NCBI RefSeq assembly: GCF_048773025.1
Contig: NC_133566.1
Span: forward strand, 657,501-721,500
Direction of reading: 5' to 3'
DNA from: Camelus bactrianus
Lineage: Eukaryota; Chordata; Mammalia; Artiodactyla; Camelidae
Length of the DNA stretch: 64,000 nucleotides
Numbering within the stretch: position 1 is the first letter of the stretch; every line of letters starts with the position of its first letter. A program made the translations under genes and the position numbers. A model generated the notes under the pieces. That model saw nothing but the letters and a program-made list of their open reading frames with translations. It was not told the DNA's origin and searched no databases. Shown one piece after another: positions 24,701-36,139 of this stretch.

Positions 24701-26200
24701 TGAAAACAATACCAGAGCTGAGGGAGTTGAAAACCCACTGCTCTTCTTAGATCCACAAGAAAACTGAGGGGGAAAGCTGCTCCCATCCCAGAGAGGCAGC
24801 CGGGCAGGCTTGGAGAGTCACAGCTCCCAGGGCAGAACCCGCTTTTGTAAGAACCCCGGGGGCAGGCAGATTTAACAGGTCCCTGAGGCCAGCTGTAAGC
24901 TCAGCATGGGGAAGTCTGAGTGTGACAACTTCAGGGGGCCAGTCAGAGGGGTCCCCTTCTCTTTTTCATGCATTTTACTTCCAGGACCTTACCCTGTTCT
25001 CAGAGTGAAAATCATAGGAAAACTCCTCATGCTTTCTGCCAGGAAAGGATAAAATTGCTCTATTGAAATACACCCAGAATATTCTCTTCCATTGTGGGGG
25101 GGTTGTGTTTTTGTTTTTGTTTTTTTTTAATGAGAATTTATTTTACCAGAGCCTAACCAACCTGGGAGAAGGGAAATCCCTTCTGTGTCACCCAAATTGG
25201 GGTAAGGGGAAAGAGACACACTTGTGGAGGTCACAGCTCAGGGCACAGGCTCAATGAGAACTAATCACAGGAGTATAGATGTCCTGCTCTGTTCTGCTAC
25301 CTCAACAACTTACCTCCATGTCTGTAGGGCCTCAGTGTAATAACAGGAATAAAATTAAAAGAAGTAAATGTCTCAGGAGTGTCTAGGGAATACCCAAAGA
25401 CAGCGGGGGGATGAAAACAAGGATACACAGGCAGCTTTAGCCTCTCACACCAATGGCTGTAGCAAACTACACACAGCCCAGCCCCAGTAGATAAACAGAA
25501 ATCCTCACAGAAAAAAACTGTTTATTTTGGTTCTCTTACCCAGTGCATTCCATGGTGCATCCTCGCCTAGAATTGAGTGGAAACAAGTCCATTTCAGAAG
25601 GGACATAACTGAAGAGGAATGGCTTTCCAGACTCTGAAGGGCAGAGAAAGCACCAGCCTGGGTTAGAGAAAGGTGAGCGGTGGGGTAGGGGGTGGGCTGC
25701 CTTCTTCCCCAAATAAGAAACCTTCCTGAGGCCAGCACAGTGGGAGGGAGGGCCATGGGGTGGAAGCAGCCATACTTTTTCCTGAGAACTGATAGGATGC
25801 CTCCAAGGGACCATTCAGGTGCCCATTCAGATGTCTTGACGGTGGGAGCCAGTCGGTCTACCTCAGAGCCCAGGACTTAGGTGGGTGCACAGCAGGCAGG
25901 TCTTAATTGGCCGGATCCATTTCACTTCTCCGAAGCCCTGTGTAAAACATGAAGCATGGACAGCCTGGTGAGCACAGCTCTGCCCTCAAGACCGGTTTCA
26001 ACTCCTCTCTTCCCAGAGAACAGCATCTCTGAGCCCGTCCTGGGTGACCTCACATAGATCACCCTAGTGGCCCAGGCTGGTGACCGGGAACATGTACCTT
26101 CCTGCAGCCAACCCCAGACGTCCACTGATGCATCATATACTGGCAAATATGTGAGTTCCTGTGCATTGGTCTAACAGCAGAGACTCTGCCACAGGCACAA
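21760..26200. other. Long stretch with no recognised gene
   Basis: About 4.4 kb without a recognised gene. Frames such as 22,650-23,120 and 23,670-23,870 (which includes the string FAQPVREFVLHGLPGELTE) match nothing I know. A short exon-like unit near 22,493 is listed separately. A T-rich run at 25,101-25,130 looks like a degraded retroposon tail. Confidence 0.35.
22493..22531 (+). other. Exon-like 39-bp unit
   Basis: A pyrimidine tract with TTTTTCTCTGTAG is followed by about 39 bp and then a GTGAGG donor. One frame is open across it and reads PAEETDCLKYMK. I do not recognise the peptide. Such tracts arise by chance, and no partner exon is identified, so this is only a candidate. Confidence 0.2.
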
Positions 26201-26204
26201 GAGG

Positions 26205-26405
26205 TGGTGTGTGGGACATACAGGGGTGCAGGATGGTACGCACTGCAAAGGTGTAAGTGGTGGCAGGGGTGCAGGGGCTGTGGAGGATGAAGGCAGTTCA
26301 GGGGATGTGGGGGTGCAAGCAGTGCAGAAGTGCAGAGTGTGGCAGGGGTGCAGAGGTACAGGGAGTGTAGGTGTGCAGGGAGCTGCTCAGGCAAGTGCAC
26401 ATCCT
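26205..26405 (+). repeat. G-rich minisatellite (GGGGTGCAG-type units)
   Basis: About 200 bp repeat a loose GGGGTGCAGG / GCAGTGTAG motif at irregular 15-30 bp spacing ('ggcaggggtgcaggggctgt' near 26,263; 'ggcaggggtgcagaggtaca' near 26,341; 'ggtgtgcagggagctgct' near 26,370). It directly precedes the larger 160-bp array. Confidence 0.7.
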
Positions 26406-26410
26406 CGCAG

Positions 26411-28505
26411 TCAGCCTGACCCGGGAGGCTAGTGCAATGGTTTGGGGCGGCATGTGGGAGGCTGCCCGGGCAAGCCGGTCGATTTCTTCTCTTCCCTGCA
26501 GCCTGGCCTGGGGGGGCCTTGGCCGCTGGAGATTCGCCAGATGTTGGACTCCAAGTAAGCTTGCTCCTGGGAGGTGGGACGGTTAGGTCAGCAGGCGGCG
26601 GCAGCGGCAGTGGGGCGGAGCGGGGCTGCCCCTGGTGAACTGGTGGACTAGCTGCCTTCCCCCGGCTGCCGGGCCTGGGAGAAGCCTCTGCTGCCCCAGG
26701 TCGCCGGACACACCTGTCCCACTCAGCTTGCTTAGTGGGGAGTGGAGGCGGTGCCGTTAAGTTGCGGGGACCACGGGGGTAGGGGGGCTGCCGCGGGGGA
26801 GCCGGTCAATTCGCTCCACTCTCCCCCATGGCGGAGCCTGGGGGCGGCCTCCGCTGTCCTAGAGGCGGGACGCCGGTCTCCAGGTGAGCTTGCTCCTGGG
26901 AGGCGGCGGCGACGGCGGCAGGGGGAGGTGATCCATTCCAGGGAGCTGCTCCATTTCTTCTCTCCCCCGCGGCCTGGCCTGGGGGGGACCTCTGCTGCCG
27001 GAGATTTGCCTGAGGTCCGACTCCAGGTAAGCTTGCTCCTGGGAGATGGGTGCGGTGCGGTCAGGGAGCTGGTAAGTTGGTGGCTGCGGGGATAGGGAGG
27101 CTGCCCCGGGGTAGCTTGTGTATTAGCTCAATGTCTGCACTGCATGGCCTGCAGGCGGCCTCTGCTGCCCCAGGTTCCGGGACACCCCTGTCCCACTTAG
27201 CTAACTGGGGGCGGGAGGCAGGGTAGTCAGGGTGCAGGGGTGGCAGGGGTCGGGGGCCTGCAGCGGGGAAGCGGGCCCATTTGCTCCCATCTTCCCCGCA
27301 GCTTGTACTGAGGGTGGTCTCTGTTGCCCTGGGTTACGGGACACGTGTATCCTAGTCGGCCTGACCCCGGGAGGCGGGCGTGGTACGTTGGGGTTGGTGG
27401 CAGCAGCGGCGGGTTTTCCCATGAAGCCGGTCCATTTGCTCCCATTTCCCCTCATGGTTTGCTCTGGGGGCGGTCACTGTTGCCCCAAGTTAGCCGGACG
27501 TCCATCTCCAGGTCAGCCTGCTCCCTAGAGGCGGCCACCGTGAGGTCAGTGGGCAGGAGCGGTGGCTGATGCGGGGGGATGGGGATGCCTTGGGGAGTTG
27601 GTGGATTGGCTCCCGTCTCCCCGATGGCCTGGCGTGGGAGCGGCCTCTCCTGCCCCAGATCACCAGACACACCTGTCCCATTCAGCTTGCTGGGGGAGTG
27701 GCTCCCTGGGCGGTGGGTTTAAGGTGCTGGGGTGGAAAGGCGGGGGTAGAGGACTGGTAGCGTGGAGCCTGTAAATTTGCTTTCCTGTTCCCCGTGGCCA
27801 ATCCTGGGGGTGTTCTCTCCTGGCCAAGAAGCCGGATGCCCGTCTACAGGTCAGCTTGCTCCTGGGAGGTGGGCGCGATGCGGTTGAGGGGCAGGGGCAG
27901 CTGCGACGGCCTGCTGCCCCACCTAATGGGGCCACTTTTCCTCTCCCCTGACCTGGCCTGGGGACAGCCTCTCCCGCCCAAGATTCTCCTGACACCCCAC
28001 ACCCGGTCAGGTTGCTCCTGGGAGGTGGGCATGGTGAGATAAGGCGGTGGAGAGGAGAGGGATTCTGCCCCTGGCGAGCTGGAGGATAAGCTCCCATCTC
28101 TCTGGAGGCCTGGTGTAAGGGCGGCCTCTGTTGCCTCTCGTTCCCAGGTCACCCTTCTCCGGGTCATATTGCCCCAGGGGTGCGTTAGGGTGTGGGGGCG
28201 GCTGGGTGGTGGCGAGTGTATGGAACCTGCCACTTGCGAGCTGGTGGTTTAGCTCCCATCTCCCCCGCAGCTTGGCCTGGGGGCAGCCTCTGTTGCCCCA
28301 GGTCGCAAATCATAGATTCCCTGAAAGCCTAACCACCGGAGGTGGGCAGGATGTACTGAGGGGGCGGAGGCAGCCACCAAGGCAGCGACAGAGGGGTCTG
28401 TCCCTGGCCAGCTGGTCAATTTTTTCCCATCTCAACCTTTGCTGTCCAGTTTCACAGGACGCCCTTCTCCAGTTTATCCTTCTCCTGGGAGGTGGGCACA
28501 TTGCA
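26411..28505 (+). repeat. Diverged GC-rich tandem array, about 160-bp unit, about 13 copies
   Basis: The anchor GCTTGCTCCTGGGAGGTGGG or a clear variant recurs near 26,560, 26,725, 26,890, 27,030, 27,205, 27,370, 27,520, 27,690, 27,855, 28,010, 28,165, 28,330 and 28,485. Spacing ranges from 140 to 180 bp. Between anchors the units share, in order, GCTGCCCC, GAGCTGGTGGATT, AGCTCCCATCTCCCC, GGCCTGGCCTGGGGG, CGGCCTCTGCTGCCCCAGGT and GACACACCTGTCCCA. Several units are bounded by acceptor-like CCCTGCAG or CCCCGCAG and donor-like CAGGTAAGC, CAGGTGAGC or CAGGTCAGC. Overlapping plus-strand and minus-strand frames are GC-driven and not taken as genes. I do not recognise this as a named satellite. Confidence 0.8.
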
Positions 28506-28559
28506 TACAGACCAAGGTCTGGGCTCTCCCCTGGGGAGGGGAAGAACTCTCTTGTTCTC

Positions 28560-30285
28560 CTTTGTCTTTATTCTTCAGCGAAGGAATCACTGGACCCAAT
28601 TCTTAATCCTGAAAATTGTAGCCTGTGTTACTGAAAAGCTGCTGGACAGTGTGGTTTCTGGGTGGGTTTTCACATCAGATGATGCCCCAGGCAGGCAGGA
28701 AAGCTATTACTCAGAGCTTCTTCGTCTGGAGTTGGGAGGTCGCCCCGCCACCCTCACCATGCTTTTTAAAAATGTGTTACTCCCCTCTTTTTCCTAGGTG
28801 ACATTTTAGGTTATTGGGTCACAGATTACTGGCACACTCATCCCAGTTCTCAAACATCTTTTAAACTTGGGTGAAGTGATAAGTAGGGGAAGAAGATGAT
28901 TTACTGAAAGATAACAATACTTAAATATGCATTAAAGCTAAATTCTGTCAATCTTTCTCAAATGATTTTTCTCTGATTCTAAATCCATGACCTAGTGAAT
29001 GCTGTACTCCTGTGTAAATCATTGATCTTCACATCACATTTGTTGAGTGGTCAACGAGATTTGTTAATTAGATTATTCCTGAAAGGAAAAGCTCAGGCTT
29101 TTGAGAATTCCTTGTCTGATGTCACCCAGGCAGTCACAGTAGAAGACAGAGCTGATATAAAAATCCCTCACCTGCCTGAACTGCAAAGCTTCTGGGATTA
29201 CTGATCCCTGAAATGCAGGTGACTCTTGATGATAATCTGGGGGGTGGTTTACATGATCAGATTCTTCCAGTCCTGTAAATGGGTTCTGTGGCCGCAGCCC
29301 CGGGAGAGCTGGTCATAAGGGCCATATCGTGAGGGGCGGGATGGGAAGGCAAGGTGTAAGAGCTGGAATCGCTGAGATTCCACACTCGCTAAACACAGAC
29401 TCCAGAGCCTAATTGTTGTCAGGTTCTGTTCTGGATTTGAGAGTGTGTTCAGACATGATTCTTGCCCTTCAGGAGTCACTGCCTGGGTGGAAGTAACCTT
29501 TACATAAATCTGGGAAGGATGGTAATTAAGTAGATGGGCTGTTATGGTTCTCAGTGTGCCCAGGCTCGCTCTTCTAGGCACTCGTGGGACTAACGAGAGT
29601 CATGTTATTCACTCATTCAGTGATTTATTACCCTTGAATTGATCATTTGTCCCACAGTAACTGAAAAAAGGGATCAGGAACCTGAGTTTTGTCCCCTCTC
29701 CTATCACTGGTTGTATCTGTCAGTCGGGTGCCCTGCGTATGCATTGTGAAATGGTGGTATTTCTTGCCCAATGGGGCAGAACTGTCAGTTCTGAGAATCA
29801 GGGGAGACACATGGTTAGGAAAACACCCTGACACACATGGAACCCCCCCACCCCGTGAGACAGCATTGTCGATGCTCAGGTGACCCGATGAAGACCACGG
29901 TGCTAAACCTGAGCATGTTAATTATCCTGGTGGCTATGAAAATACAGACTACCGGTCCCTACCTCTGGAGACTCTGAGGGTGTGCACCCCAGAATTCTGC
30001 ATTTTAAGAAGCACTTTAACTAATTCTGATGAAGATGATCTGAGTGTCCCACTGAGAAACACTGGTGTGCGATGCTCCAATATTGTGGATTCTCAGGGAG
30101 TGATGTATTTTCAGGATGGTCCAAGGGCCCTCACTTCAGACTTTTGCCTTGGGTTTAATTGTATGTGTTCAGAAGTGATGTCTCTCACTTCCAGTGCCTG
30201 TCAGCATGCTCTGTGCAGGGACTTGCACTCAGGAGATGGAAAAACTATGATTCTTCAGGTCACTGAGCTAGAGTGTGAGCGATCT
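28560..30285. other. No recognised gene
   Basis: Mostly unique-looking DNA. A weak MIR-like piece may lie near 29,090-29,170 (TGATGTCACCCAGGCAGTCACAGTAGAAGACAGAGCTG-like). The frame at 29,980-30,342 has no known domain. Confidence 0.35.
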
Positions 30286-30301
30286 TTTATTTTGGTTTTC
30301 T

Positions 30302-30649
30302 TTATAGCAATACAGAGTCGCCCGAGAAGAGATTCAGAGTGAACAGCTTGGTGTCAGACTTTGGAAGACTGCTGGTGCCCAAGGTGTTCTCTGGCAGGTC
30401 AATGACGAATCTAGGTCCCTCTTTCACTGATACGTCAATGAAGTAGACCGCTTGGACAAGGCCAAACCTGGTATCCCAACCATAGCCCTTGACAGTGATG
30501 TTCGGCTCTAGGAAGCCATCAGATGCAGCAGGTGGCCAGAGGATGAGTCGAACGGGCTCATGAAATGTGACATCCCCAACTTCATCAACACGGACCAGAA
30601 CTCTTCCTTTGGGGATGATGATCTCCTGATTTTGTAGCCACCGATACGT
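30302..30649 (-). other. Unrecognised exon-like open frame, possible terminal exon
   Basis: On the minus strand a CTTTTTTCTAG acceptor-like sequence is followed by about 115 open codons. The frame includes YRWLQNQEIIIPKGRVLVR, then VDEVGDVTFHEPVRLILW, PNITVKGYGWDTRFGLV and PRFVIDLPENTLG, ending ...LFSGDSVLL with TAA at 30,302-30,304. An AATAAA lies at 30,286-30,291 on the same strand, unusually close to the stop. The alternation of hydrophobic and polar residues, the NIT glycosylation-type motif and the balanced codon choice look coding, possibly a secreted beta-rich domain. I cannot name the family, and no upstream exon was found. It could be the last exon of a gene or pseudogene lying above 30.65 kb, or a chance frame. 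Confidence 0.35.
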
Positions 30650-30654
30650 CTAGA

Positions 30655-32535
30655 AAAAAGCCAGTTGCCCAGACCTCACACAAAGACTTGAATTGAGAAA
30701 TGTGCTTTGTCAAGTGTCTTTCTGAAGATGTGAAGTCTGTCTTTGTATGGCAGGAAGTCCCCTTTCTCAAAATCGTGTGTTTGTGTCTGAAAGAGAGGAA
30801 TGGAGACAGACAGAAAGATGGGGAGACAGAAGGCAGCCCCCTCAGAAGAGAGCTAGTTAAGGTGAGTTTTTGTGCCTTTAAAAAAACATTTGGGATTTTA
30901 GGTGGAACAAAGTATTTACACTGTCTCGTTCTCCTCGTTGGAAATATTGGCCCCGTACTCAGTGTCAGAGTCCTTGAATGGGGGTTGGCACGGTGCGTTT
31001 TTTCTGGTGCTGCCACTTCCACGCTCTGCCTTTAGCACATTGCTTTGCCTCTCAGGGCTGCCACATTTTTAACTGTAAGGTGAGGAGTCTGGAGTAGAAG
31101 ATCCATCCCAGCTCTGCTGTTTTGCAAATTTCTGATTTCATATTTGGATGAGCCTGGGATACACCCAGAGCAGTATAAACCAGGCCCTAACTCCTGTCTC
31201 CTGCTGGAGCATCCCTCAGGTCTGTGCCTTCTACTCAACACTTTACTGAGCCCAGCTTTTGTCAGGAGCCCAAGTGCCTACCGGGATGGCAGGAGACTTG
31301 TCTCTCGTGGTAACGGTGGCCAACATTTCTATTGGTTGTGCTGAAATAGCTCTTCTGAGATCCTCTGACCACCCATGCTCAAACCTGAGGACAGCCCTGC
31401 CCTTCCTTTCCTAGGAGGAGGATCAATCCATGGTGCATTTTATGACAATCCTGTCCCCAGGAATGCACGGAAGGTTATCAGCTGAGTGAGGGGAGGTGCC
31501 TCTGTGTCTCTGTGTCCCTGTATCTCTGTCTGCTCACACTGCCCTTTCACCGGCTACTGAACAAGAAAAGTGCTATTCACCATGCTGTGTGTTTTGCAGA
31601 TATGTAGGTGATGGTCATGTGGCTCGTGTGTGGGCTTTGAGCTGGGATGGTGAAGGGCTTATAAATACCTCATCAACATGTAATCGAGGTGGCCTGGTGC
31701 CACACAGACTTGATTCATGAAGGCATCAAGCCTGCACACTGGTTTGGAAACAACTTGGTTTTGATCAGTCACACTGCATGGATGACTCGCTGCTAATCTC
31801 TGGGTGGTTTTTTTCATTTTAGATTTATTCACCCTGTGTCTTGCTTAAGCTGAAAAATACATTTATTTCACCAGAATATTCTCTGATTCTCTGTTTTCAC
31901 ATATCCAGTTTTTTAATTCTTTAAAAATGGTTCTGTGTTTATGATGCCTCTCAATTTCTATCATCCCTAGGTTCCCAGTGGCCTGAGCCATGCACCATAT
32001 TTGATGTAGGAACAGTTCCACCAAAAGAAATCCCTTCACCATAATATCTTTTGAGGAAAATATTATTCTTTAAGATTCTAACAATAAATTGTAGAACAAA
32101 GCATGGAACATTTCTTGTAGTTAATACATGTTCATGCAAAAAGAAACTTGATATTTTCATTAAAGAATGTTGATTTTAATAACTTTTACTAATGTGAATA
32201 TTATGATTCATAATTTAAGTAACCAAATAAAACCACAGTTATTTATTATTAAGATTGAAAACTATTTACATGGTCTTTCAATTAGAAGTAGCTTTATTAG
32301 AAGACTGAATAGTATTTAAAAGATGGAAAAATACCCATGATGACACCATCCTTTTTATTAACTAAATATCCAGAACTGTGCAGGGTTAAGATTTGACCCC
32401 CTGCAAGCTGCCAAGTTAGCATGAGGTAGTGTGTGGATGCTGCCAGAAGACAGGACACTCCCCCAGGATCAGAGACAAAGCACTTCCTGCCAGCACAGCA
32501 GACAGCCTGTGGTTCATGTTCATGTTGGTTCCTGA
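30655..32535. other. No recognised gene
   Basis: No known domain occurs in the frames at 30,585-31,022 or 30,700-31,035. The 31,800-32,350 part is AT-rich without a clear repeat assignment. Confidence 0.35.
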
Positions 32536-32544
32536 GTTCCTTTC

Positions 32545-32990
32545 CTGTTGCTGTTGTAACAAAGGACCACAGACTCAGTGGCTTAAAGTAACACACATCC
32601 ATTATCTCACTGTTCTAGGGTGCAGAAATGCAAAGTCAATGTCAGTGGGCTAAAACCAACGTGTGGCCAAGGCTACGTTCCACACTGAGGCTCTTGGGAG
32701 GGATTCATCTTACTACCTTTCCCAGCCTGCAGAGGTGCTCACACTCCTTGGCACAGGGCCCTGTGTCACTGTGACTTCTGCTGCCACATCACATCTCTGT
32801 CTCTGACCAAACTGCCTCTCACCACTAAGGACCTCCATGATGATGTTTGCTTCCCCACAGTGATCTGCCATCCCAAGGTGCTCGACAGTCACACCTGCAG
32901 AGTCCCTTTTGCCTTGCACAGTGACATATTCCCAGGTTCTAGGGATCAGACCGTGGACATATTGGGGGCCATTATTCTACCACATTCTTC
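32545..32990 (-). mobile_element. MaLR-type LTR fossil, antisense
   Basis: The phrase 'gttgtaacaaaggaccacag' with ACTCAGTGGCTTAAAG is the reverse complement of the well-known MaLR LTR 3' end. The element continues with GGGCTAAAACCAACGTG and ends near 'gtggacatattgggggccat'. It is an old, diverged solo LTR of the ERVL-MaLR group (MLT1/MST-like). Confidence 0.75.
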
Positions 32991-33124
32991 CCTTTGGCCC
33001 CACAGTTTCTTGTTCATCCCACATGGAAAATGCATCCACCTCAACCCAACACCCTCCAGAGTCTCATTTACTACACAATCAACTCAAATTCCTACATGTA
33101 GTCTAACTACTATCTGCTCAAAAC

Positions 33125-34050
33125 CCTAAATATTTTCATCCTCATCATCTAAGGCAGGCATGAGTGAGACGCTGGATGTCATCTTCCCTGCTCAAAATCC
33201 AGCAATGGCTTCTCATTTCACTCAATGAAGAAGTGAGAGTCTTTACGGTGAACTTACAGCTTTCCTCCCCCTCCCCAAGCTGAGCTCATCTCCAAATTTC
33301 TCCCTGGCTCACTCCACTCCAGCCACACTGGCCTTCCTGCTGGTCCTTGGGGACATCAGACATGCACCCAAAGGGCTGTTCCCCTGGCCGTTCTCTATCC
33401 AACTCATATGCTGAAGTCCTAACCCCCAGGACTACAGAACATGACCTCATTTGGAAATAGGGTTTTTGCAGATGTCATTCGTTAAGAAGAGGTCATTAGG
33501 GTGGGCCTTAATCCAGTATGACTTGTGTCCTGATAAAAAGGGGCAATGTGGACACAGAGACACGTGTACATGGGAGATGACGTGATGAGATGTGGAGTGA
33601 AGACGGTCATCTCCAAGCCAAGGAGAGAGGCCTGGTCCAGCCTCTCCCTCCCAGCCCTCAGAAGGAACCTTCCCGGCTGACACCCTGCCTGCAGACTCCC
33701 CGCCCCCAGGGCTGTGAGACAGTGAGCCTCCATGGTTCACGTCACCCAGTGTGCGGTGCTGTGTTAGAGGGAGCTCAGCAACTTGCACCCCCTTCTCAAG
33801 GTCCTCAGTGAGCCCAGGTCTGGCCATCTCATTTTAAACTGGAAACTGCCTTCCCCTTGTCTCTGCTCCAGAACCCCCTCTCCCTGATCATATTATTTCC
33901 ATCACATTCTAGAATACCATATTATTCACATGACTATTACGACTGTAGTTTATGTTCTGCTCCTCTTCAGTCCTACAAGGACAAGGGCACTTATTTGTTC
34001 ACTGAGGGACCTCAGGTGGCTTGACCAGTACCCGTGGCACAGCAGTCAAT
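33125..34050 (+). repeat. L2 3' part split by a MaLR LTR
   Basis: The left piece (33,125-33,394) reads 'ccagcaatggcttctcattt' then CACTCAATGAAG and 'ctccactccagccacactgg', the standard L2 3' text. The right piece (about 33,790-34,050) resumes L2 order with TCTAGAATACCATATTATTCACATGAC-like wording and TTGTTCACTGAGGGACC. The LTR between them must be younger than this L2 copy. Confidence 0.75.
33395..33785 (+). mobile_element. MLT1-like LTR fossil inserted in L2
   Basis: Diagnostic text in order is TATGCTGAAGTCCTAACCCCC, 'acctcatttggaaatagggt', TTTGCAGATGTCATTCGTTAAG, AGGTCATTAGGGTGGGCC and CTGTGAGACAGTGAG. It is a solo LTR of the ERVL-MaLR group in sense orientation, broken and old. Confidence 0.88.
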
Positions 34051-34469
34051 ACAAATTGGCCAGATGCAGGGAGGGATCTTTATTTACATTCACAGGTGAG
34101 TGAAGGAAGTTTCTTGGGGATTGAGTGTTTCGCTCAGGCACAGAGCTCGTAAGTTTCATGCCAAGGTGGGTTTCAAGTAACGATGAACCTGAGGGAGGCT
34201 TGAGTGATTCCCTTTCCATTGATTAGTATTTCTCAGGTGTCTCTTTTTCTGGCTCTAACTTTTGACCTCTTTCTGTTATTCTTCTAAGCTTTCAACCAGT
34301 TTTAAGTTTTAATTTTGCTTTGTTTCAGGTAAACAAATGAAATCTGTAAACCTTTTAACTCATTATTTATTTCATCTAAATAAATTGTGATTAGTGATGA
34401 TGTTTTATTTCTGGCATCTTGTTTTGTGATTTCTATTTGCTTTGCTCTGCTTTTCTCCTGCCTGTTATA

Positions 34470-34675
34470 TACCTCACAGTCACGGTTAAGAGCATGGCTT
34501 CTAGAGACAGTCTATCTGGGCATGGTTCCCTCCCTTGCTAACCATGTAACCAGGATATGTAATCCCTTTGAGACTCACTTTCTTCATATACAAAAAGCTG
34601 TACTATCCACCTCAAAGACTGTGAGCATTAGGTGATAAAATATATGAAGAACTTAGAATAGTGACCGGCCTATTT
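34470..34675 (+). repeat. MIR element
   Basis: This follows MIR order: AAGAGCATGGCTTCTAGAG, CTTGCTAACCATGTAACC, 'ccctttgagactcactttct', CTCAAAGACTGTGAGCATTAGGTGATAAAATATATG. It is a fairly complete copy. Confidence 0.75.
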
Positions 34676-34699
34676 TGCATTGTTCATTTTGACTTCTTT

Positions 34700-36125
34700 A
34701 CTTTTATTCTCTTTTTAAACAATTACTTTAGAGATTAATTTTGAAATTTAATGAACACCCTAGTTATTGAAGATTAAAATGTTACTTAACCCATACATTG
34801 AATTTTATATGCCAAATGATATTTGTATTTTGTCTCCATAAGTTCTGTTTAGTTCTTTAAAAAATTGATCTGTTTTCTTTTTCATGATGTCCTGATTTTT
34901 CATTATGTTATATGTGATTCATTTTATCTTTTAATGATGGAGTCATACTTATTTTATGCTCTCTATTAGATTGTTTCATAATTTTAGGCTCTGGAATATT
35001 AATCATCCTGTGTTTTACGGTTAGCTCTTTCTTCCCTGTGGCACTCATTTCCTTCTGTTTTTAGTTGTGTGTCTGTGTGTGTGCAGAGTTGTGGGATCTT
35101 CTCTATAGTAGTACAATTTTTTTCCTATGATTGTCCCTTACATCCTGGTTTTTAAAGTTTCCCTAGAGAACAATTTTGTGTTGCTTATCCTAAGGCTCCA
35201 GGTGATATGATCAACATTGAATTATTATAATTTTTGCTTTGGGAATTCCTGAATTAAAAGTGGAGTATCAATTTGGAGTCCACATTAATATAAAGCAGGG
35301 GTGTGGAGATTAGATTTTTTTAAGGGAGACTTCGTTTTTTCCTAGAGAACTGGTTCTTTAACTCCTTTACTGTGTGCACACGTGGAGAACTTTCAGTCTC
35401 CCTTTCAGTGAAGAGGCAAGTCTTCCAATACTTCTCATGCAGAGGTTTCTATAAAGGAAGACTCTTCTACATCTGGTATGGGCCCTTTTTCCTAAATGGA
35501 CATTGTATCCCTATTTATGTGCAAATTAAAACCCCTTCCCTCCAGGGTGCAGTAGCATCAGCTTACAAGATGACCATTCTGGCCTTAAGTGTCCTCTTTG
35601 TTTTGTCACCTGGGAACTTCTCTCTCCATAGTTAGCTCTGTGTTACTTTTGTTGTTGTATTTTATCCGGCATTACTTAAAGTTTTACTTAAAAGGGATCC
35701 TAATTAACTCTGTTTACCTGTTTCCAGAGCTGAAAGCTTCAGTTCTAGAGTTATCTGTTTGATTTTTCTTAAAAATACATTCCAGTATATTTCTCTGGTG
35801 AAAGTCTTGACCCTGTTATCTACTCTCCCATCATTTCCTTATTTTCTTGAATCTATTGAAAGTATTTTATAGCCTTTATTGGTAACTTTGATGCCTACAT
35901 CACCTGGGGATTTGCATCTATTGTCTAATGTTTCTTATTCTTATATTATCCGTCATATAGTCTTGACATGCTGCATGTCTAGAATTTCTTTATTACATGG
36001 CAGACATTGCAAATGAAAAATCCATATCTTATCTTCTGTGAGAGGTTTTCTACCTTCCCGTTAGGCAGACAGGGTGAGGGACTGATCATCTCACTCCAAT
36101 CAGGCGCTGAGGTGGGTCAGGACTG
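34700..36125 (-). repeat. Probable L1M sequence, antisense
   Basis: The T-rich text (GATGTCCTGATTTTTCATTATG, GGAGTCATACTTATTTTATGC, TTGGTAACTTTGATGCCTACATCACC, CATGGCAGACATTGCAAATG) resembles antisense old L1M elements. The match is loose, and the stretch may contain several elements. No gene is seen in it. Confidence 0.5.
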
Positions 36126-36139
36126 AAGTGCCTTTTTTT

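Noticed and set aside
26432-28634. Series of Gly/Ala/Pro-rich frames up to about 167 codons on both strands
   Set aside because: They follow the GC-rich tandem array, shift frame from unit to unit because unit length varies between 140 and 180 bp, and show no shared peptide repeat.
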